64,000 nucleotides of DNA from assembly GCF_965638725.1 (NCBI RefSeq), contig NC_134949.1:14010951-14074950 (forward strand). The letters are read 5' to 3'. Below the pieces are notes generated by a model. That model searched no databases. It was not told where the DNA came from and was given only the letters and a program-made list of their open reading frames with translations. The position numbers and the translations under genes are program-made. The stretch comes from Aptenodytes patagonicus. Lineage: Eukaryota; Chordata; Aves; Sphenisciformes; Spheniscidae. The first letter of the stretch is position 1; each line of letters starts with the position of its first letter. This document shows, piece after piece, positions 25,601 through 38,778 of the stretch.

Positions 25601-28600
25601 CATTTGCCATCCTTGCAGATATTTCGCTTACTCACATCACATCTTTCTTTTTCAGGGTTGTTGCTGAAGATCCTACAGCCTGCAAGGTGAAACAACCTCT
25701 CTCTGCTGTTGAAGTTAGCCAGCGGAGTTGTTCTGGGATACCTACACCTGGGCTGGCATCCAGGGCAGCGCCACAGACAGCACAGGGCACTTGCTTCCCC
25801 ACACAAATTACTGGCACAGGTGGGAACTTTCAGTGCACTGGGTGCAATGAGGTAGGAAGAAAAAAAGGAGCTGGGATCGTACTGATGGAAATGGGGGAGA
25901 GGGAGAAACAGCACCATTATAAATACTGTAAAAACTCTTCAACTAAAGTGAAACAAGGAAAACAGCAAGAATATAATCAAGGCTTTTGCTATCAGGGTGT
26001 TAAACAACTTTCCATCACTGTCTCCTGGGTACTTTCTTCTTTTGCTGAATTCTGTAGAAACATGCTCCCTCATCTTGCAAGGATGTCGTAATGAGAGGTT
26101 ACGTACCTTACTCTCTACTATTCTCTCTTTCCAACTGTTCTCTGACTCCCAGGATTTAGGAGGTACCTGTGTGAAAGTCCTTACTACCTATGTGAAGACA
26201 GAGAAAGCTCTCAGCTACTGAACTACCAATGCACGGGCTTCAGAAAAGCCTGCTAGTGAAGCTTTATTTCCCAGCCCTACTGGTCCTATTTTATTCCTCT
26301 GAACTCAAATATCTGAACAAAGTACATGAAATAACAAGCAGCACATATTTCCCTGAGCAAGAATCAAATGCAGAAAGTAAAGTATTTGTATATTAGAAAT
26401 CCTGTTCTGTAGAAAATCTGCTTGTGCCAGGAAAACAGAACATACGTGCTGAATGAATTTAGGCAAACTGCACCTTTGCTGTGCTGCTTATGAAAAATCA
26501 CATCTCCTACACCGGGTCCCTCACTGTCACTGGCTTTTCATCAGCATTTCATCAAAATCAAACAAATACGAAAAACAAACACCAAGAACAATACGACTGG
26601 CTATATAGCATTCATGGTCCAACATATTTAACCAGGATTTGGAAAAGAATCTTGCTGAAGCTGATCACCTGCCCTCAAGTACCCAACAGACCCCTCCCCG
26701 AATATCCAAACAAGTGCTGGCAGGACAGAAGACAGTACATGGCAGCAGGTTACTTGAACAATGCACACCTGGGCCAAGGGGGAGACAGGCAGCCCACAGC
26801 AGCCTTCCTGCTCTGTTAGCTTGTGGGACATCCCTTCTGAGATGTAAACCCCAGGAGCTGTTTGTGCTTGTAGCGCAGCTCTCTGCAAGAGCCATTTCAA
26901 AAAATACACAGAATTGTAGCAGGAGGGTACAAGAAGAAAAAGGGAATACAGAAGTCTGGTAGAGTTCTGGATACATCAAAACATCAAATGCGTCAAAAGA
27001 GCAAAGTTCATCCCTGCTTCATCTCAAAGGAAAGTCCAGCCCCTTTCCATACCAGTCACACAGCTGCACCCAAACAGTAGGCAGTGAACATGTATTTTCT
27101 TTCAGTACTTTGCTGTTTGGTGGTGGTAACTCCCTCGGAAAAGCTGTAGGACAAATCCTTTTTGGCAACTGCAACACCAGTGGCAATGATTTGTAACCAA
27201 ATGAAGTACCCGTCTGTTCAAAACCAGTGTTTGAACCAAATGAAAGGAAGAGTTAGGGATACTTCTGCTGCTCTGGAACGTCCATTTCTTTGTTGTACTC
27301 TTCCTTTGGTCCCTCCGTTCAGCTCTAAGAAAGCTCTTCCCTTGCTCAGTGCGAGGGAAAAAAGGGGTATTGGTCACTGATAGAGGAGGCGCTGTAAGTA
27401 CAATACACTAGCACACTTCAAACATTAAGTCCACCTATGGTACTTTGTACATCATATTTTCACTCTAAGACCACTTTGTTTACAGAGAGTCATTCACTTG
27501 GTTCAACTTAAACAGCATGGAAACGACGGTCACAGGCTGCTCAACAAACAGGCTTGGTCTTACTTTAATACCGTACTTCTAAGCTTCTTGATATTAGAAG
27601 CTTAGATATTTTCAAATTATTCAAATATATCGCTGGTATATTGCTAATGTCAAATAACCAACAGTATGATCTTTTCAATTTTCTGTTCTAGCGTAGACAC
27701 TGCCATTGAGCTGTTGTGTTTTAAAGACAACCCGACGTATAGTTTTTAGGCTATCCTCATGATAAGGGTTGCACTTCTGTGATTTCAACTCTGCTAGCAT
27801 ACACAAACTATTTCTGTCTTGGGTTTGGATTTATTTTTAAATGGTCTTAATACACACACACAAAAATAAAGAAACAAAAAGTAAAACTGAGCTTACTCCA
27901 TGTTTACCTCTATTTGAGTTTTGTACAGTTTATATGAATCTGCCTGTTCAGGGTAAAAGACATCACATGGAAGTTGAGATAAAAAATATGCAGTTTTTGC
28001 TATTAATCTTCCATCCAATATTCTAGTGGAGCCATTCCAGTATCTACGAACACATAAAAATTTGGTATTGCATACGATTAGATTGCTAATCAAGTTGTAT
28101 CTTTATCCTAATGCATATTTACTAGCAACGATAAGGCTCTTTTTTAAGTTATGCTGTTCTGTCATTGAGAAAACTGCAGAAGTTACTGTCACTTCAGGTA
28201 GTGTTTACTCCTGGATGGAGTAAATCTTCTGTTTCAAGATTGTCTGGGCTGACTAAAACACGTAGTATGCCGACCTCCAGACAACTTCTAGGAACCTGCT
28301 GTTTCTCACTCTTCCCCGCCATCTCTGCCAAAACAATTGCAGAGGGAGTATCTAATCCTGGGACACTCAGCTGCATACATTTTGCTCACAGGTCACAGAC
28401 ATGTAATATCTCCTACATTCCTGCTGGGAATCCTGTCCTTCACACATTCTCCTGGCATGGCTGGCTGTTCCAGTTACGAGGGGAGTAGATAGCGCCTGAA
28501 TGCTCTTGGCAAAACTACTCAGTGGATACTGGAAAAATTTAACCAATGGTAAAAACGGATGTATTCTCACATGCATAAATCATGGTGTATAGAAGCACCA

Positions 28601-30092
28601 GAACTTAGAAAGTGCTCAAATAACCGATATACTACTTTAACTCGCACAAAACCAGGCACAATAGCTAGGGGGATTATTATGATAGAAGCAGCACGTTCTG
28701 GGAGAACCAGAGTAAGGTAAATCACTGTCAGAAAAGAATAAATCTCCTCCTGTATTACATGTGGACGCACCCTTGCAAGCCTTTTTAAAAAAGAAAATCT
28801 CCATGTTAAGTTATGAAAATGCAGTTGTTAATGAAGTCAGAGCTATTCAAGGGCACTAATTTCTTTGCAACTATATGTTAGCTGCATTTCTTTCTCCATT
28901 ACTTTCTTCTTGTAAGAACAAGCCCCAGCTCCAGCTCCTGTTGATGTTTGGATCAGCCACTGGAGACAGGCACTGTAAGTTTGTAATTTTTACAGTATTA
29001 TAATGCTTTGTGACTCAGGAATTATGAAAAAATTCTCTGTTATTTTTTAAATACATACTGCTGCACTAAAGTACTGAGGGATTTCTGACTAGTTGAACAA
29101 CTGTCTTGCTCTGCATCTTTTGTACAGTTCTTAAAACCACCTGTAGAAGGGGTGAAATCCTGGCTTCGAGAGGCTAAAGGAGGCCAGACCTCATCCATGA
29201 AAGCAGGGTCTCAGAACAGAGTATTGCTAGGGTACCTAGTAAGAAACTCAGCAGTAATTTATAAACTCATTGATGTGGATATATAGTAATATTTCTAGTT
29301 TGTCAGAATAAATCCTACTATTCATCATCAGCATAGTTATAGCCTACATCAATCATCCACACTTCAGTCACCTTGTTCGTTCTCATACTCTGCTGATTCA
29401 GCTTTAAATTTTATATCACCGATAGGAGTCTTTCAAAAAGGTCACAAAAGTGCATTCAATGTAAAGACAGTGGTTCTGTTTAGTGGATCCTCAGTAACTA
29501 CTCCTTCTCCAGCTAACCTCATTTCAGTCAAATTAACTACATTCCACAAAAATTTGTATCCTCATCCTTTGGATTTACACTGGAAAGGATCATCAGGCTA
29601 GTCACAAAAACCTATGATGTATTACTGTTGCTTGACATGGACTAGTTTACATATGAACACCTCAAACCTTCTTTCTTCTCCAACATTCAGCCCTAGGTAG
29701 TCATACAGGAGATTCACAAGAGCTGAGCTCAGCCCAGCACTAGTTCCAAAAGGGGAAGACGCTGTACAGTTTAGCCCCAAGTTCACCTTATATACATTTT
29801 TATTAGTAAAAACAAAAGCAGGCAGTAAACATTTTGAAACAGGTCATGTATTTGCATCCAAGCACTTCAGTAAGTGTGACAAATGTTGCCACCTCATGGA
29901 CAGGTGCAGGGTTTGATCCAACTCAGCGGTAGGAAGGAAAAGGGATCACAGAGATGACTCATTGCTGCCCTTTCACATTCTCCTGAGGGGGGAAGCGACA
30001 GCTTGGCCAGAAAGACACTTTTGTCACTTAGATTCACCTGGAACTTGTTCATTTGGGTCTGAATCCAGAAGCCTGGCTACACACCCACAATT
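10640..30092. other. Long intergenic stretch between RELN and ORC5, no gene seen
   Basis: About 19 kb with alternating GC-richer patches (10.6-11.6, 14.3-15.5, 19.1-19.9 and 21.2-22.3 kb) and AT-rich patches (15.5-16.7, 17.9-18.2 and 22.5-25.2 kb). Many ORFs of 60-220 codons appear on both strands with no recognisable product. I found no young transposon, tRNA, rRNA or processed pseudogene. Short simple repeats include CT dinucleotides at about 16998-17010 and CA at about 27853-27863. A small perfect foldback occurs at 27578-27606. Confidence 0.55.
27578..27606. repeat. Small perfect foldback (11-bp arms, 7-nt loop)
   Basis: Arms TCTAAGCTTCT (27578-27588) and AGAAGCTTAGA (27596-27606) are exact reverse complements around a 7-nt loop. 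It sits in AT-rich non-coding DNA about 3.3 kb beyond the inferred ORC5 cleavage site. No function is evident. Confidence 0.7.
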
Positions 30093-30115
30093 GGGGGGGG
30101 GGGGGGGGGGGGGGG
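30093..30115. repeat. Poly-G homopolymer (23 G)
   Basis: An uninterrupted run of 23 G on the plus strand, the longest homopolymer of G or C in the window. It is preceded by CACAATT and followed by AGCTG. It lies just beyond the inferred 3' end of ORC5. Length in the source assembly may be inexact, as for any such run. Confidence 0.9.
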
Positions 30116-30930
30116 AGCTGCACATGTTCAGGGTATTTGACCATCTCCAATACCAGAGCAAGGGGGGAAAGAACGATGATTTTTCCTTGGAAAAAAACAT
30201 AATGGTCAACATAAGACATGGCACAGTCTTGTACTGTCAGTCAAAGGACAGCATTCAGGAGTAAAACATCTGAGTAACAGGACCTGGAGTTTTCAAGAGG
30301 GTGACAGAAATCTTCAGATTCACAAAGACAATCTCGAACCGGACATGGGGATTTTAATACCCCATACAGGTAGTGGCAGTTGCGAATCCTCTACTTGTAA
30401 ACTGGAGACAAATGTCATTGTAGTGTATTCCATCATGTATTTCCAAAGCTAAAGTTTTATGTTATAACACCACATTGATTATTCACTATTCCGCCTCTTT
30501 TGGGGAACTGCTGCAGAAATACTGTGTTACCTGTTGAATTTCTCCCTTTCTGATGGAAAGGCCACTGTGCCGTCCTCCTCTACAGGATAGATACTGTTAC
30601 AAAAGCCATTACACAGGGTGTATCTTAGTACGTTCATTCCAAACGGCATTATAATTAGTACTTAATATAACTGGATGAGTGTGAAAGGACTATAAAATGT
30701 TTAAACAAAAATAAAACCTTTCAAGTTTGACATCGGGATAGAACTTTAAGAATCAATGATTTTTTAAAATAAAGCTTTGTAAAAATAGATTCATAGTCAA
30801 CATTTATGAGTGGTCTGAAAAAAGACAGTATAGTGATTAACTGGGAGTTTCCTATCATCGTGATCTCCACATAACAGCGTAACAGTCTGCCTACATATGA
30901 CTGATGAGAAAGAAGGATTTATACCAGCCT
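30116..30930. other. Short intergenic stretch past the ORC5 3' end, nothing seen
   Basis: AT-rich unique-looking sequence between the poly-G tract and the inferred ORC5 cleavage site. No ORF or repeat worth naming. Confidence 0.5.
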
Positions 30931-31435
30931 GATTTTAAATACGTTCTTATGTTTATTATATTTCGCTACTTCACTCTCCTAAAATGGTGGCCTCAGGAAA
31001 AGCTGCTTTGGCAGGCAATTGCAAAGATTTCTGTGGAGAGAAAGTGAAAAGACTGGGCATACAAACAAGGGCTGCTGCCACGTTCAAAGCACTGGGGAGA
31101 GTTCATAGAGCAAAATGCAGTCCTAAGTAAATGGGTTTCAGGCAATTTCAGTGTTAAGATAACATCATTAAGAGTAGAACAGATTGTGCTCAAACCCTGC
31201 TGTTTATAATTAACACATTGCTTCCAAATACTCCAGGGTCCCTGGTAAATAGTCCTCTGCTCAGATCCACCCAGACCAATCAGAGTATTTTCATCAGGTT
31301 CCATGCTGGGCCAACACCTGTTTGGACAAACCCAAAAGAGCCAAAATACTCTTCTTTCTGGCCAGCTAAGTAGAGAGATGAACACAGCTTGCCTTAGTCA
31401 CTGTCACAGTGTCCATATGGCTGTGAAGCTTGTTT
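30931..31435 (-). other. ORC5: Probable ORC5 3' UTR
   Basis: Sequence between the ORC5 stop codon and the first canonical AATAAA on the same strand. The lower limit is inferred from that signal plus about 20 nt. No conserved element was recognised inside. Confidence 0.45.
30952..30957 (-). terminator. Candidate ORC5 polyadenylation signal
   Basis: TTTATT on the plus strand reads AATAAA on the ORC5 strand, 479 nt past the stop codon. I see no canonical signal between it and the stop. Sequence downstream of it (about 30870-30900) is moderately GT-rich on the minus strand. Alternative, more distal sites are possible. Confidence 0.4.
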
Positions 31436-31481
31436 TCACAAGAAATCGTACAAGTACTTTATTATGTCGAAGTTCACAGTC
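31436..31481 (-). CDS. ORC5: ORC5, last coding exon
   Basis: Encodes the C-terminal end of origin recognition complex subunit 5, part of the six-subunit ORC that marks replication origins in the nucleus. The exon supplies the third base of a split Arg codon, then TVNFDIIKYLYDFL and a TGA stop (31438-31436), which matches the conserved ORC5 C-terminus. The acceptor is a pyrimidine-rich tract ending in TTTATAG directly before 31481. The splice phase agrees exactly with the upstream exon ending in CG (Arg = CG|G). This peptide is the last part of the C-terminal winged-helix region that packs in the ORC ring. The exon is intact, with no frameshift or early stop. Confidence 0.96.
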
Positions 31482-34400
31482 CTATAAACAAAAACACAGT
31501 ATATTAGAGCAATCATCTTAACAGTGCTAAGACTTTAACCTGTTTGGAGACAGCACATGCAGGACATTCTGCACAATCAATATCCCCAAAAGAAATGCAA
31601 TCAAGGATGAACGAATTTTTTAACTTCTAGTGTTATTTACAGTACCTGTCTTCTGATTATTTAAACTTTGTAAGATTCTAAAAAAGAAGTAAAGCAGCTT
31701 TCTAGTAAAAACTGGAAGATTCTGATATTGATCATTAAGCAGTAAAAATAGATCAAAGTTAATGACTCTATTTTCATACAGTAAACGTGATACTCTAGTT
31801 GGTGATGCAAAGCAGCAATCTTTTATGCTATTGAACGTTTTGTTCATCTTCCAAACCACCTGTTTTAGCATGTACTACGTAACTCCTTCATCTGTACTCA
31901 TTTGCAGTCTGCGTTCTTTCAGTCTTGACACTAGGTGACCCATGTTCAGAGCTAAATTTGAAAAATCCAAGAATGCCACTCAATGGGATAGAAGATTTTA
32001 ATGTATACTTTTGTACTTTAATGGCAGGCAGAATGCAACAGCAGTAGAATAAAACGTGTAATTATTTTTTTGTCTCTAAACTCATTCTGCTATACAATCT
32101 AACACTCAGACTTTGGGGTTTACTGTTTGAATAAATAACGCAAATTACTGCATATAATGACAAGTATAAAATTAAAAGTTTTTTTAAAAAGTATTCAATC
32201 ATGCAAAAATAACCACTCACAATGCTAAGTGAGATTAACTGGCTGAATGTCTTATTTGTTAAGACTACAATCATTTAATATTCTCTGTTCACGCATCATT
32301 CTGTAACCCACTTTTCAAAAAGTTTCTATAAAACATCGTATTGGGCAGAGAAAAAGTTCAGAAATCCCCCAGACACATAACAAGAAATACTGTGTTTCAG
32401 TCTACTTAATAATCCAGTGACAAAATTAAAGAAATTAACTGCCACTGTAAGACTCGCATGACATTGTGTCAGTCAAGAAAAGTACTTTAGTTACAAGACT
32501 TTCCACAGAAACAAAATCACACATTCTAACAAATGCTGACCTTATCAACTAAATGAAACACAATCGTCCTGTCATCATCAACTGGGATCATTAGAGACTA
32601 TATGAAAAGATCCGTTACATTCAACAATCATTAAGAGATCCCTATGTCAACTACAGAGAATTTATGAACTTAGGTCTGATATTCTTAAAGCAGAAATTAA
32701 AAGTTTCCAACAAAGAAACGTCTAACCTTACCTTCAGCCAAACGTGTAAATACTACGCGGTAAAAAGCATAGGAGTATCTCTGCAAAGACTGAATATATG
32801 CAATGCAATAGAGACAGACATGAGGTTCTGTGGTATTAAACAGAGACACTGTCCATGGCCAGCAGTTATCACACTAAATGCCACCAGGAAGAAACACAAG
32901 TTTTCTACTTTTCCAAACACAGGTAGCTCTTGTTTTTTAAAAAAATGCAAACTTCACTTTTGCTTAAAAAAATAGGGAAAATGAAATTACAATCTGAACA
33001 GCCTGAATGGGGGTGGGAGAGCGCATCATTTTCTGTCCTGCTCTTTGCACTCTTCAGCCTTCCATTAGGAAATATGCTAAATAGCAAGGCTGAGATGGTA
33101 ACAAGGCTGACGTATCTGAGGATTTTAATGACTAACATACTTATTTTAGTAGCATTACAGTAACAGAAAAGAGAATTGGGAGATGGGCTGCTTACTTGAA
33201 GTTTATTTGGTTGAAACAGCAAAGTAGTTCCTTCTCTGCAATAAATATAACCTCCCCATGTGTGGTTAAAAACTACAGGCAGCTGCAAGATTATGGCACT
33301 GCTAGCAATTGAAATTTCTTAAAGCACAGAAGATCATGCCTTTGCCCTGTAGCTAGTCCCATCAAGACATGGGGGGAAACCCATTTACCATGGGTTCATG
33401 AAACCTTGTATCTTATCTGTGGATTGTCCTTCCTTAAAGATTTAATAAAGACTGTGGATTGGAAAAGATAATAAAAGTGGAACAAAGCAAGGAAAAAAAA
33501 AAAAAGAACAGGAGAAAGAACAGGCCAACTTTAAAATCCATCAGGTCATTTAAACGGCCTTATCTATACAGCGTATAAACACTTCCAAACTACTTGGGGG
33601 GGGGGGAAAGAATTGCTTTCTTCCTCATAACATGCAGGAAAAGTCAGTCAGGATATATATACACACATCTGACCTAAAGGAAGGCAAGCCAAAGCACTAT
33701 ATCGTGCACTGAGGTTTGAAGTGGCAGCGTCTCTGACGACTACTTTCTCTGATAAGCATGAGCTGCATAGCACAAGTTTTGGTCCTGTTTGGAAAATCTC
33801 TACCTTCTGGCAACTTTAATGGAGTCAATAAAACTTCTGAAGATGTTTAAGTTGTAAGGACAGGGCCGTCATTTCAAGTATCTTAATTCAAGGGCCCTCA
33901 CAGTTTATGAACTGGTCTCTGTATTCACCGTAGGAGTTAGAGCAGAGACAAGAGCTTGGGGATGTCTGTACACACAATGATCCATGTTGCTGAGCAGATG
34001 GTCCGCTGTACTTGGTACCAGTGGGAGCTTTTTCAGGGCATCATTCACAAGTGACTTTATTGCTAGGAATAGCAAACTGACATAACGAAGCTGTGGAGAT
34101 CCTGGCAGTGTGGTCCAGCCAGGCCTGAACTAGATGAAGTTTCATTCTATGGCCTATCCAACTGCAAATTGAAATTAGTGTGTCTGTGGGGTTTACTGAC
34201 AAGGCTATTGGACATTTAATAGCTCAGGAGAGCAACATGTGCACTGAAGTTATGGGATATGGCCTACACCACAGGTTCCTCTGAAGTCCCACATTACAGA
34301 GAAGAGTTGGCCCTGAGAACATTTCTCCTCCTTTTCGCTACATATCATTTCTGGGCCCTGTTCTGACTATAGACTCTTTATCCAAGACCTGCTAATAAGC

Positions 34401-35047
34401 TGGCTGCAGCAACAGGTGTGAGGTAATGCTGTTGGCATTTCATAAAAATGAGACGTAGGCTTGATTGTTGCCTATGTATTGCATGCATTCCTGTCTGTAA
34501 TTTATCATCATGTCTCCTGATGGATCTGGAACTGTTCTCAGACTCCAAAACTGAAGGCTCTGAATGGGAACAGAGCTGTTGAGGTACCTACATTCATTTA
34601 TTGAATTAGTTTGTATCAACTACAGATCACATATGTGGAAGAATTCTTACAATCTATGTAGTTTTAATATCATATGTACAACAACCACTGTTAAGAACTA
34701 AATACCATTTCAGATTCAAATACCATAACGTGCCTTTTGGTAATGAAATGGACTGACATTTTAGAGCAGTATTTTCACATGAAGTCCCTGACCTTTATTA
34801 AGCACAAAGACAGTATGTTACTGTAACACATACTGCCACTGTAAGATAAAATTTTTTTCAAAACAGAATTGGACCAAACTTACCTCAAGTTCAACACTTC
34901 TCATAAATAAGACTCATTCACTCATTCTTAGTAAACATCAATTGATTTCTGTTCTGGTCTGCATAGAGCTAGTGACTGAGCAAATACTGGTTTTGAAGTC
35001 TCTTTCAAGTCAGCAAATACACAGTAATTGATCTCTAATAGGCTCAC
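31482..35047 (-). other. ORC5: ORC5 last intron
   Basis: Intron of 3,566 bp between the two recognised ORC5 coding exons, with GT donor (35047-35046) and AG acceptor (31483-31482). It contains an A-rich tract at about 33490-33505, an 11-G run at 33596-33606 and otherwise unique-looking AT-rich DNA. No nested gene was recognised; ORFs up to 130 codons are unsupported. Confidence 0.85.
33596..33606. repeat. Poly-G tract (11 G) after TACTT
   Basis: An 11-G run preceded by CAAACTACTT within the last ORC5 intron. The same TACTT preface occurs at two other G/C homopolymers in the window (53419 plus strand, 48730 minus strand). Confidence 0.85.
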
Positions 35048-35160
35048 CGGGCAATAGCTCTGATGAAGTCCAAAGATACAGTACATTTATATCGTGGTCC
35101 ATCAAGCTGGTCATTATGGCCAACCATGGATAACAGCTGGAGAGTCACAAGAGAGGTGAT
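35048..35160 (-). CDS. ORC5: ORC5, penultimate coding exon
   Basis: A 113-nt exon coding 37 residues plus the first two bases of a split Arg codon. The translation runs [10 protein letters not shown], then [16 protein letters not shown], then [11 protein letters not shown]. This matches the conserved C-terminal region of vertebrate ORC5 with only a few conservative differences from mammals. The acceptor on the minus strand ends TTGTTCGTAG directly before ATC, and the donor is CG|GTGAGC. Spliced to the exon at 31436-31481 it reads AIA-R-TVNFDII in frame. The preceding exon, expected to end in a Gln codon of the ANIFSQ motif, was not found to the right up to 64000. A 79-codon plus-strand ORF overlapping this exon is only its antisense shadow. 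Confidence 0.96.
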
Positions 35161-38140
35161 CTACGAACAAGAGACATTAGTAATGTTAGTAATTTTTGCT
35201 AACATAAATGGCAGTGGACAATTTTTTTTTTTTTCCATTTGTCATCATTCCCATGTTTCTTCGGAAGTCACTCATACTTGCTCATTGATTTTCACATAGT
35301 TCTAGAGCTAGCAAACCCAAGAATGTATACACATTTTCACCATTACATTTTCAGCACAGGCAGTGAGAGACACAGGCTAACCCCTTCATCCTTCCTATCA
35401 AGAGTTATCCTGGAGTTCTGATCAGAGAGAGAAAGGCGATGTGGGGAACAGGAATAATAGGCATGAGCTGAACATTTTCCAAATCTCTGCCTGACAACCA
35501 GGAAAGACTTTGATTCTCTTTCCTTTATACCCAAAGACCTCCTCTTGAACTTTCACACTCAAAGTTGGATATTCCTGTGCCAGCTCATACCACATTTTGA
35601 ACAGATGGATGTATCACTCTACTCCAGATAAAAAAGATTTTGAAGGTTGGAAAGGAAAGGCTGGAAGATTGTGTGCTTAAAAAGAGCAGGGCCTGAAAGG
35701 AGAGAAATTTGCCTACAAACACACATACAGTGTCTTGATAGAGCCATTAATTATTTTACCAAAATAGCAATGTACCAGCATATTGCTCACTATCTTCATT
35801 CCTCCAAATGACGACTGCAGTATCACTAAAGTGCAGTCGTGGGGTGTCGCCACTGAGTGCAACCAGTCTGTTCTGCCTCGGTTAGGAAAAAATGCTGTGG
35901 TGAATCCGCTGTCTCCCTACCTCCTCCCAGCTCCCAGGGGAAAGAAAGAGGTAAAAGCAGAAAACAAGAAGATTTTCCCTGGCCTTTGCTATAGATGCCA
36001 CTGACAATTCAAGGCAACAAGATTACATACAATGAAGAACTGGTATCTGACCACAGCTCTACTTTTCAAAAAACCAGCCGACCATGACCTACCTCTGTGT
36101 AATGATAATAGCATAGTAAGGAATTTCTGAAGAATAAATATATCAGGAAAGAGAGTGTCAGTTCAAACCTTCAAGGAAGCACACCGCTATAAAAAGCAGC
36201 AGCAAGTTCTTACCAGTATCAATCAAAAAAAAAAAAATCTGAACTCAGTAATAACCCCACTCTTTTGCTGAAAGTGAACTTGGTCTTCAAATTTGTGACA
36301 GTGCTTGCAGGAGGTAAGAATAATTATTAAAGCTTTCCCTTAAGTGGACATAATATAAAAAAATGACACCTACCTACGGAGAACAGAAAAAATTACGGTC
36401 ACCAAGAACAAGCCAATTTTTATAACAGCCTGTGCTTAACTTTCTTTTATATGGCATTAGACAACAATAGTTTGGATGCCATCATTCTGCAAAGTCTTTG
36501 GAGTTTGGTTAAGGAAGTGGCCTACCCATATTCACAAAGACAAATTCCATTTACTTAATTCAGGTCTATAAATTACATTAAAGAGTAGCACATGATTTAT
36601 AAATTGTTAGCATTGACAGCATTTAAGAAAACTGAACTCAGTATATGATAAATGGCTCAAAATCCAGTTCACAAATCTCTTCGAACGTATCACTGAATTA
36701 GGATCAACCTCAAACTTGTGTTTTTATTTTCTTAAAATACTCATGAGTTTGAGCGTACATTTTTCTACGTTCTTCATTCAACAAAGTCCTTATTCAGTCA
36801 GTGAAGAAGCATTATGGAGTAATCTGATGTAACAATTGCTATTTTATACCCCAGTGCACCATTACTGGTGAATCACTTCTGCAATACATACTTGCAGCTG
36901 GCCTCACATTCAGAAATCACCAATGAAGGAATGGCAGGAGGCTCCTAAAAGCTCCCAACGAGCACAGCAAAAGCCTAGGTAGTTTGGAGTTGGACCCATC
37001 TCAGTTTTATGTGGGATGTAAAAGCGACCTTGTTGCCGCATTACAAATGCTCCAGCAATACTTTAACAACAAATTGTAACCATTTTCTTTTCCAACTAAC
37101 ACCAAATATTATGTGTAACATAAGGTCAGCAACGTAAAATTCCTTACTAAAGGCTGACTCAATAAATCTGAAATAGCATCACAGTAGATACTACGTTTCA
37201 TTAATGTTTTTGACTCAAGACATTAACTCTGAAGACTCAATATACAGTATTACAAGACAAACGAAGCTACTGATCATCAAAGTAACACAAACTTACTTAG
37301 CAAACTGCAACCTTTTATTAATTTCTTTCACAAACCCTGTATTTATTTAGCTTAATAGAAACGTCACCACAGGGAAGTGAGTGCTGAAACAGTGAGTCCT
37401 GATTCTGAGGTTGCTTAAAAAGACAGAAGTAGAAAGAACTGTCATTTTCAATTCATGCAGATAAGAAACAGTTTTATCTCCAAAGAGGCTCAGTAGAGAC
37501 AAAGAGATAGAACATCTATCTAAGGGGAGTAAACAGGGACCAGCTCCCCTACGGACAGCCAAATGTTAGAAGCTAAAATACGTAACTTGTGAGCTGTTGG
37601 AGCAAAATTCAAAACCTAGTTACAGATGCCCAGCCTTTACATGGAGAAAGGCAGAGATCTCTGAAGGACAAATCCAAAAGCCTGCATGCTGAGGGGGCAG
37701 CAGCCCGGAGCTCTGTTTGCACAGCTTTTTCAATGGGTTCAGGGAGAAACAAAACCAACAAGAGAGTTCTGTCACCCCAAAGCAATGACTTCTTCATTTT
37801 TTTCTGCTTTATACGATATAGCAGGATTCTCCTGTTGATGAGTCAGACACAGAATTGGGCAACACACGCATTTTTTGCAATGAACTGCTTTAGCAGAAGA
37901 AAAGGTTCAGCTGTGGTAGAGATGGAATTATTAAGTTCCTCAAATATTTTGCACTGAACCTACCTTTCTAGACCTGATGAATAAAAATAAGACGATTATC
38001 TTCACCAAATGGTTAAGAAGTCTTCAAGGACACAGAAGGTTCAATTCCCTCCCGACACAAGAGGTTTGAGCACCTCTTAAGTAAACATCTAACAGCTAAC
38101 TGGGGTGCAGGTAGTGGAGGAAGGAAGGAAAAGCTATGTA
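35161..38140 (-). other. ORC5: ORC5 intron, first part; no exon seen
   Basis: AT-rich intronic DNA upstream of the penultimate ORC5 exon. It includes a small perfect foldback at 35811-35840 (9-bp arms ACGACTGCA/TGCAGTCGT, 12-nt loop) and an A run at about 36225-36237. I scanned the minus strand for the missing ORC5 exons and found none. Confidence 0.6.
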
Positions 38141-38778
38141 TGGTATTAAATCATTACCAGATCTAACTTTCATTCTAACTGCTTCTGGAGCTGAGCTATT
38201 TTGCATAAAATTGCATTCATATAAACAGTTTCTCTCTCTGTGCCTACTTAGGGCATTCACCTGGTAAAGCAGGATACAGTGGAATGCACTGGGTTTAAGA
38301 CAGTGTATTTGTAGCAAAATTTTTAAAATCACCGATTTTCATGTTCTGTTAACTTTTAAGGTCCAAGTGGCACCTATAACTTAAGCACTGAAAAAACGTT
38401 ACTACTTCAAAAGTTCAGGTGTTGTAAAACTTTGGAGGCAATCTGTTCTTAAATGAAGATACATCACAAGTTTGAAACACAGTTGGGAAAAATATGAATA
38501 CAATGTCAAACTAATTGCACTTCTTAGCAAAAAAAAAACTTTTCAAAGCTTTTTTTTTTTTTTAATACCATGGGTACAGTGGCTCCATTTCATTATCACA
38601 AAAGCTTGGGAAAAAACATCTGGCAAGAACAGACTAGGAACAAGCCAGAAAAAATGTGTGGGTGACATAAGAAAGAATATTTATTGAGAATTTTTTGAAC
38701 AAAAGAAATTACAGTTGGAAGAAATATTCTAAAGCTATTCATAAAATTAAAGTTAGATCTGGTAATGATTTAATACCA
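38141..38778. repeat. 30-bp perfect inverted repeat, arms 578 bp apart
   Basis: The left arm 38141-38170 starts TGGTATTAAATCATTACCAG. The right arm 38749-38778 starts AAAGTTAGATCTGGTAATGA. The arms are exact reverse complements over 30 bp, and similarity stops abruptly at both edges. Such a length is far beyond chance at this spacing. There is no target-site duplication or transposase, so it does not look like a standard terminal inverted repeat. Inside an ORC5 intron it could form an RNA duplex. Confidence 0.9.

Noticed and set aside
25528..26091. 187-codon plus-strand ORF
   Set aside because: Length is within what chance gives across six frames in 64 kb; no domain, start context or splice support. 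Composition changes along its length, as in random ORFs.
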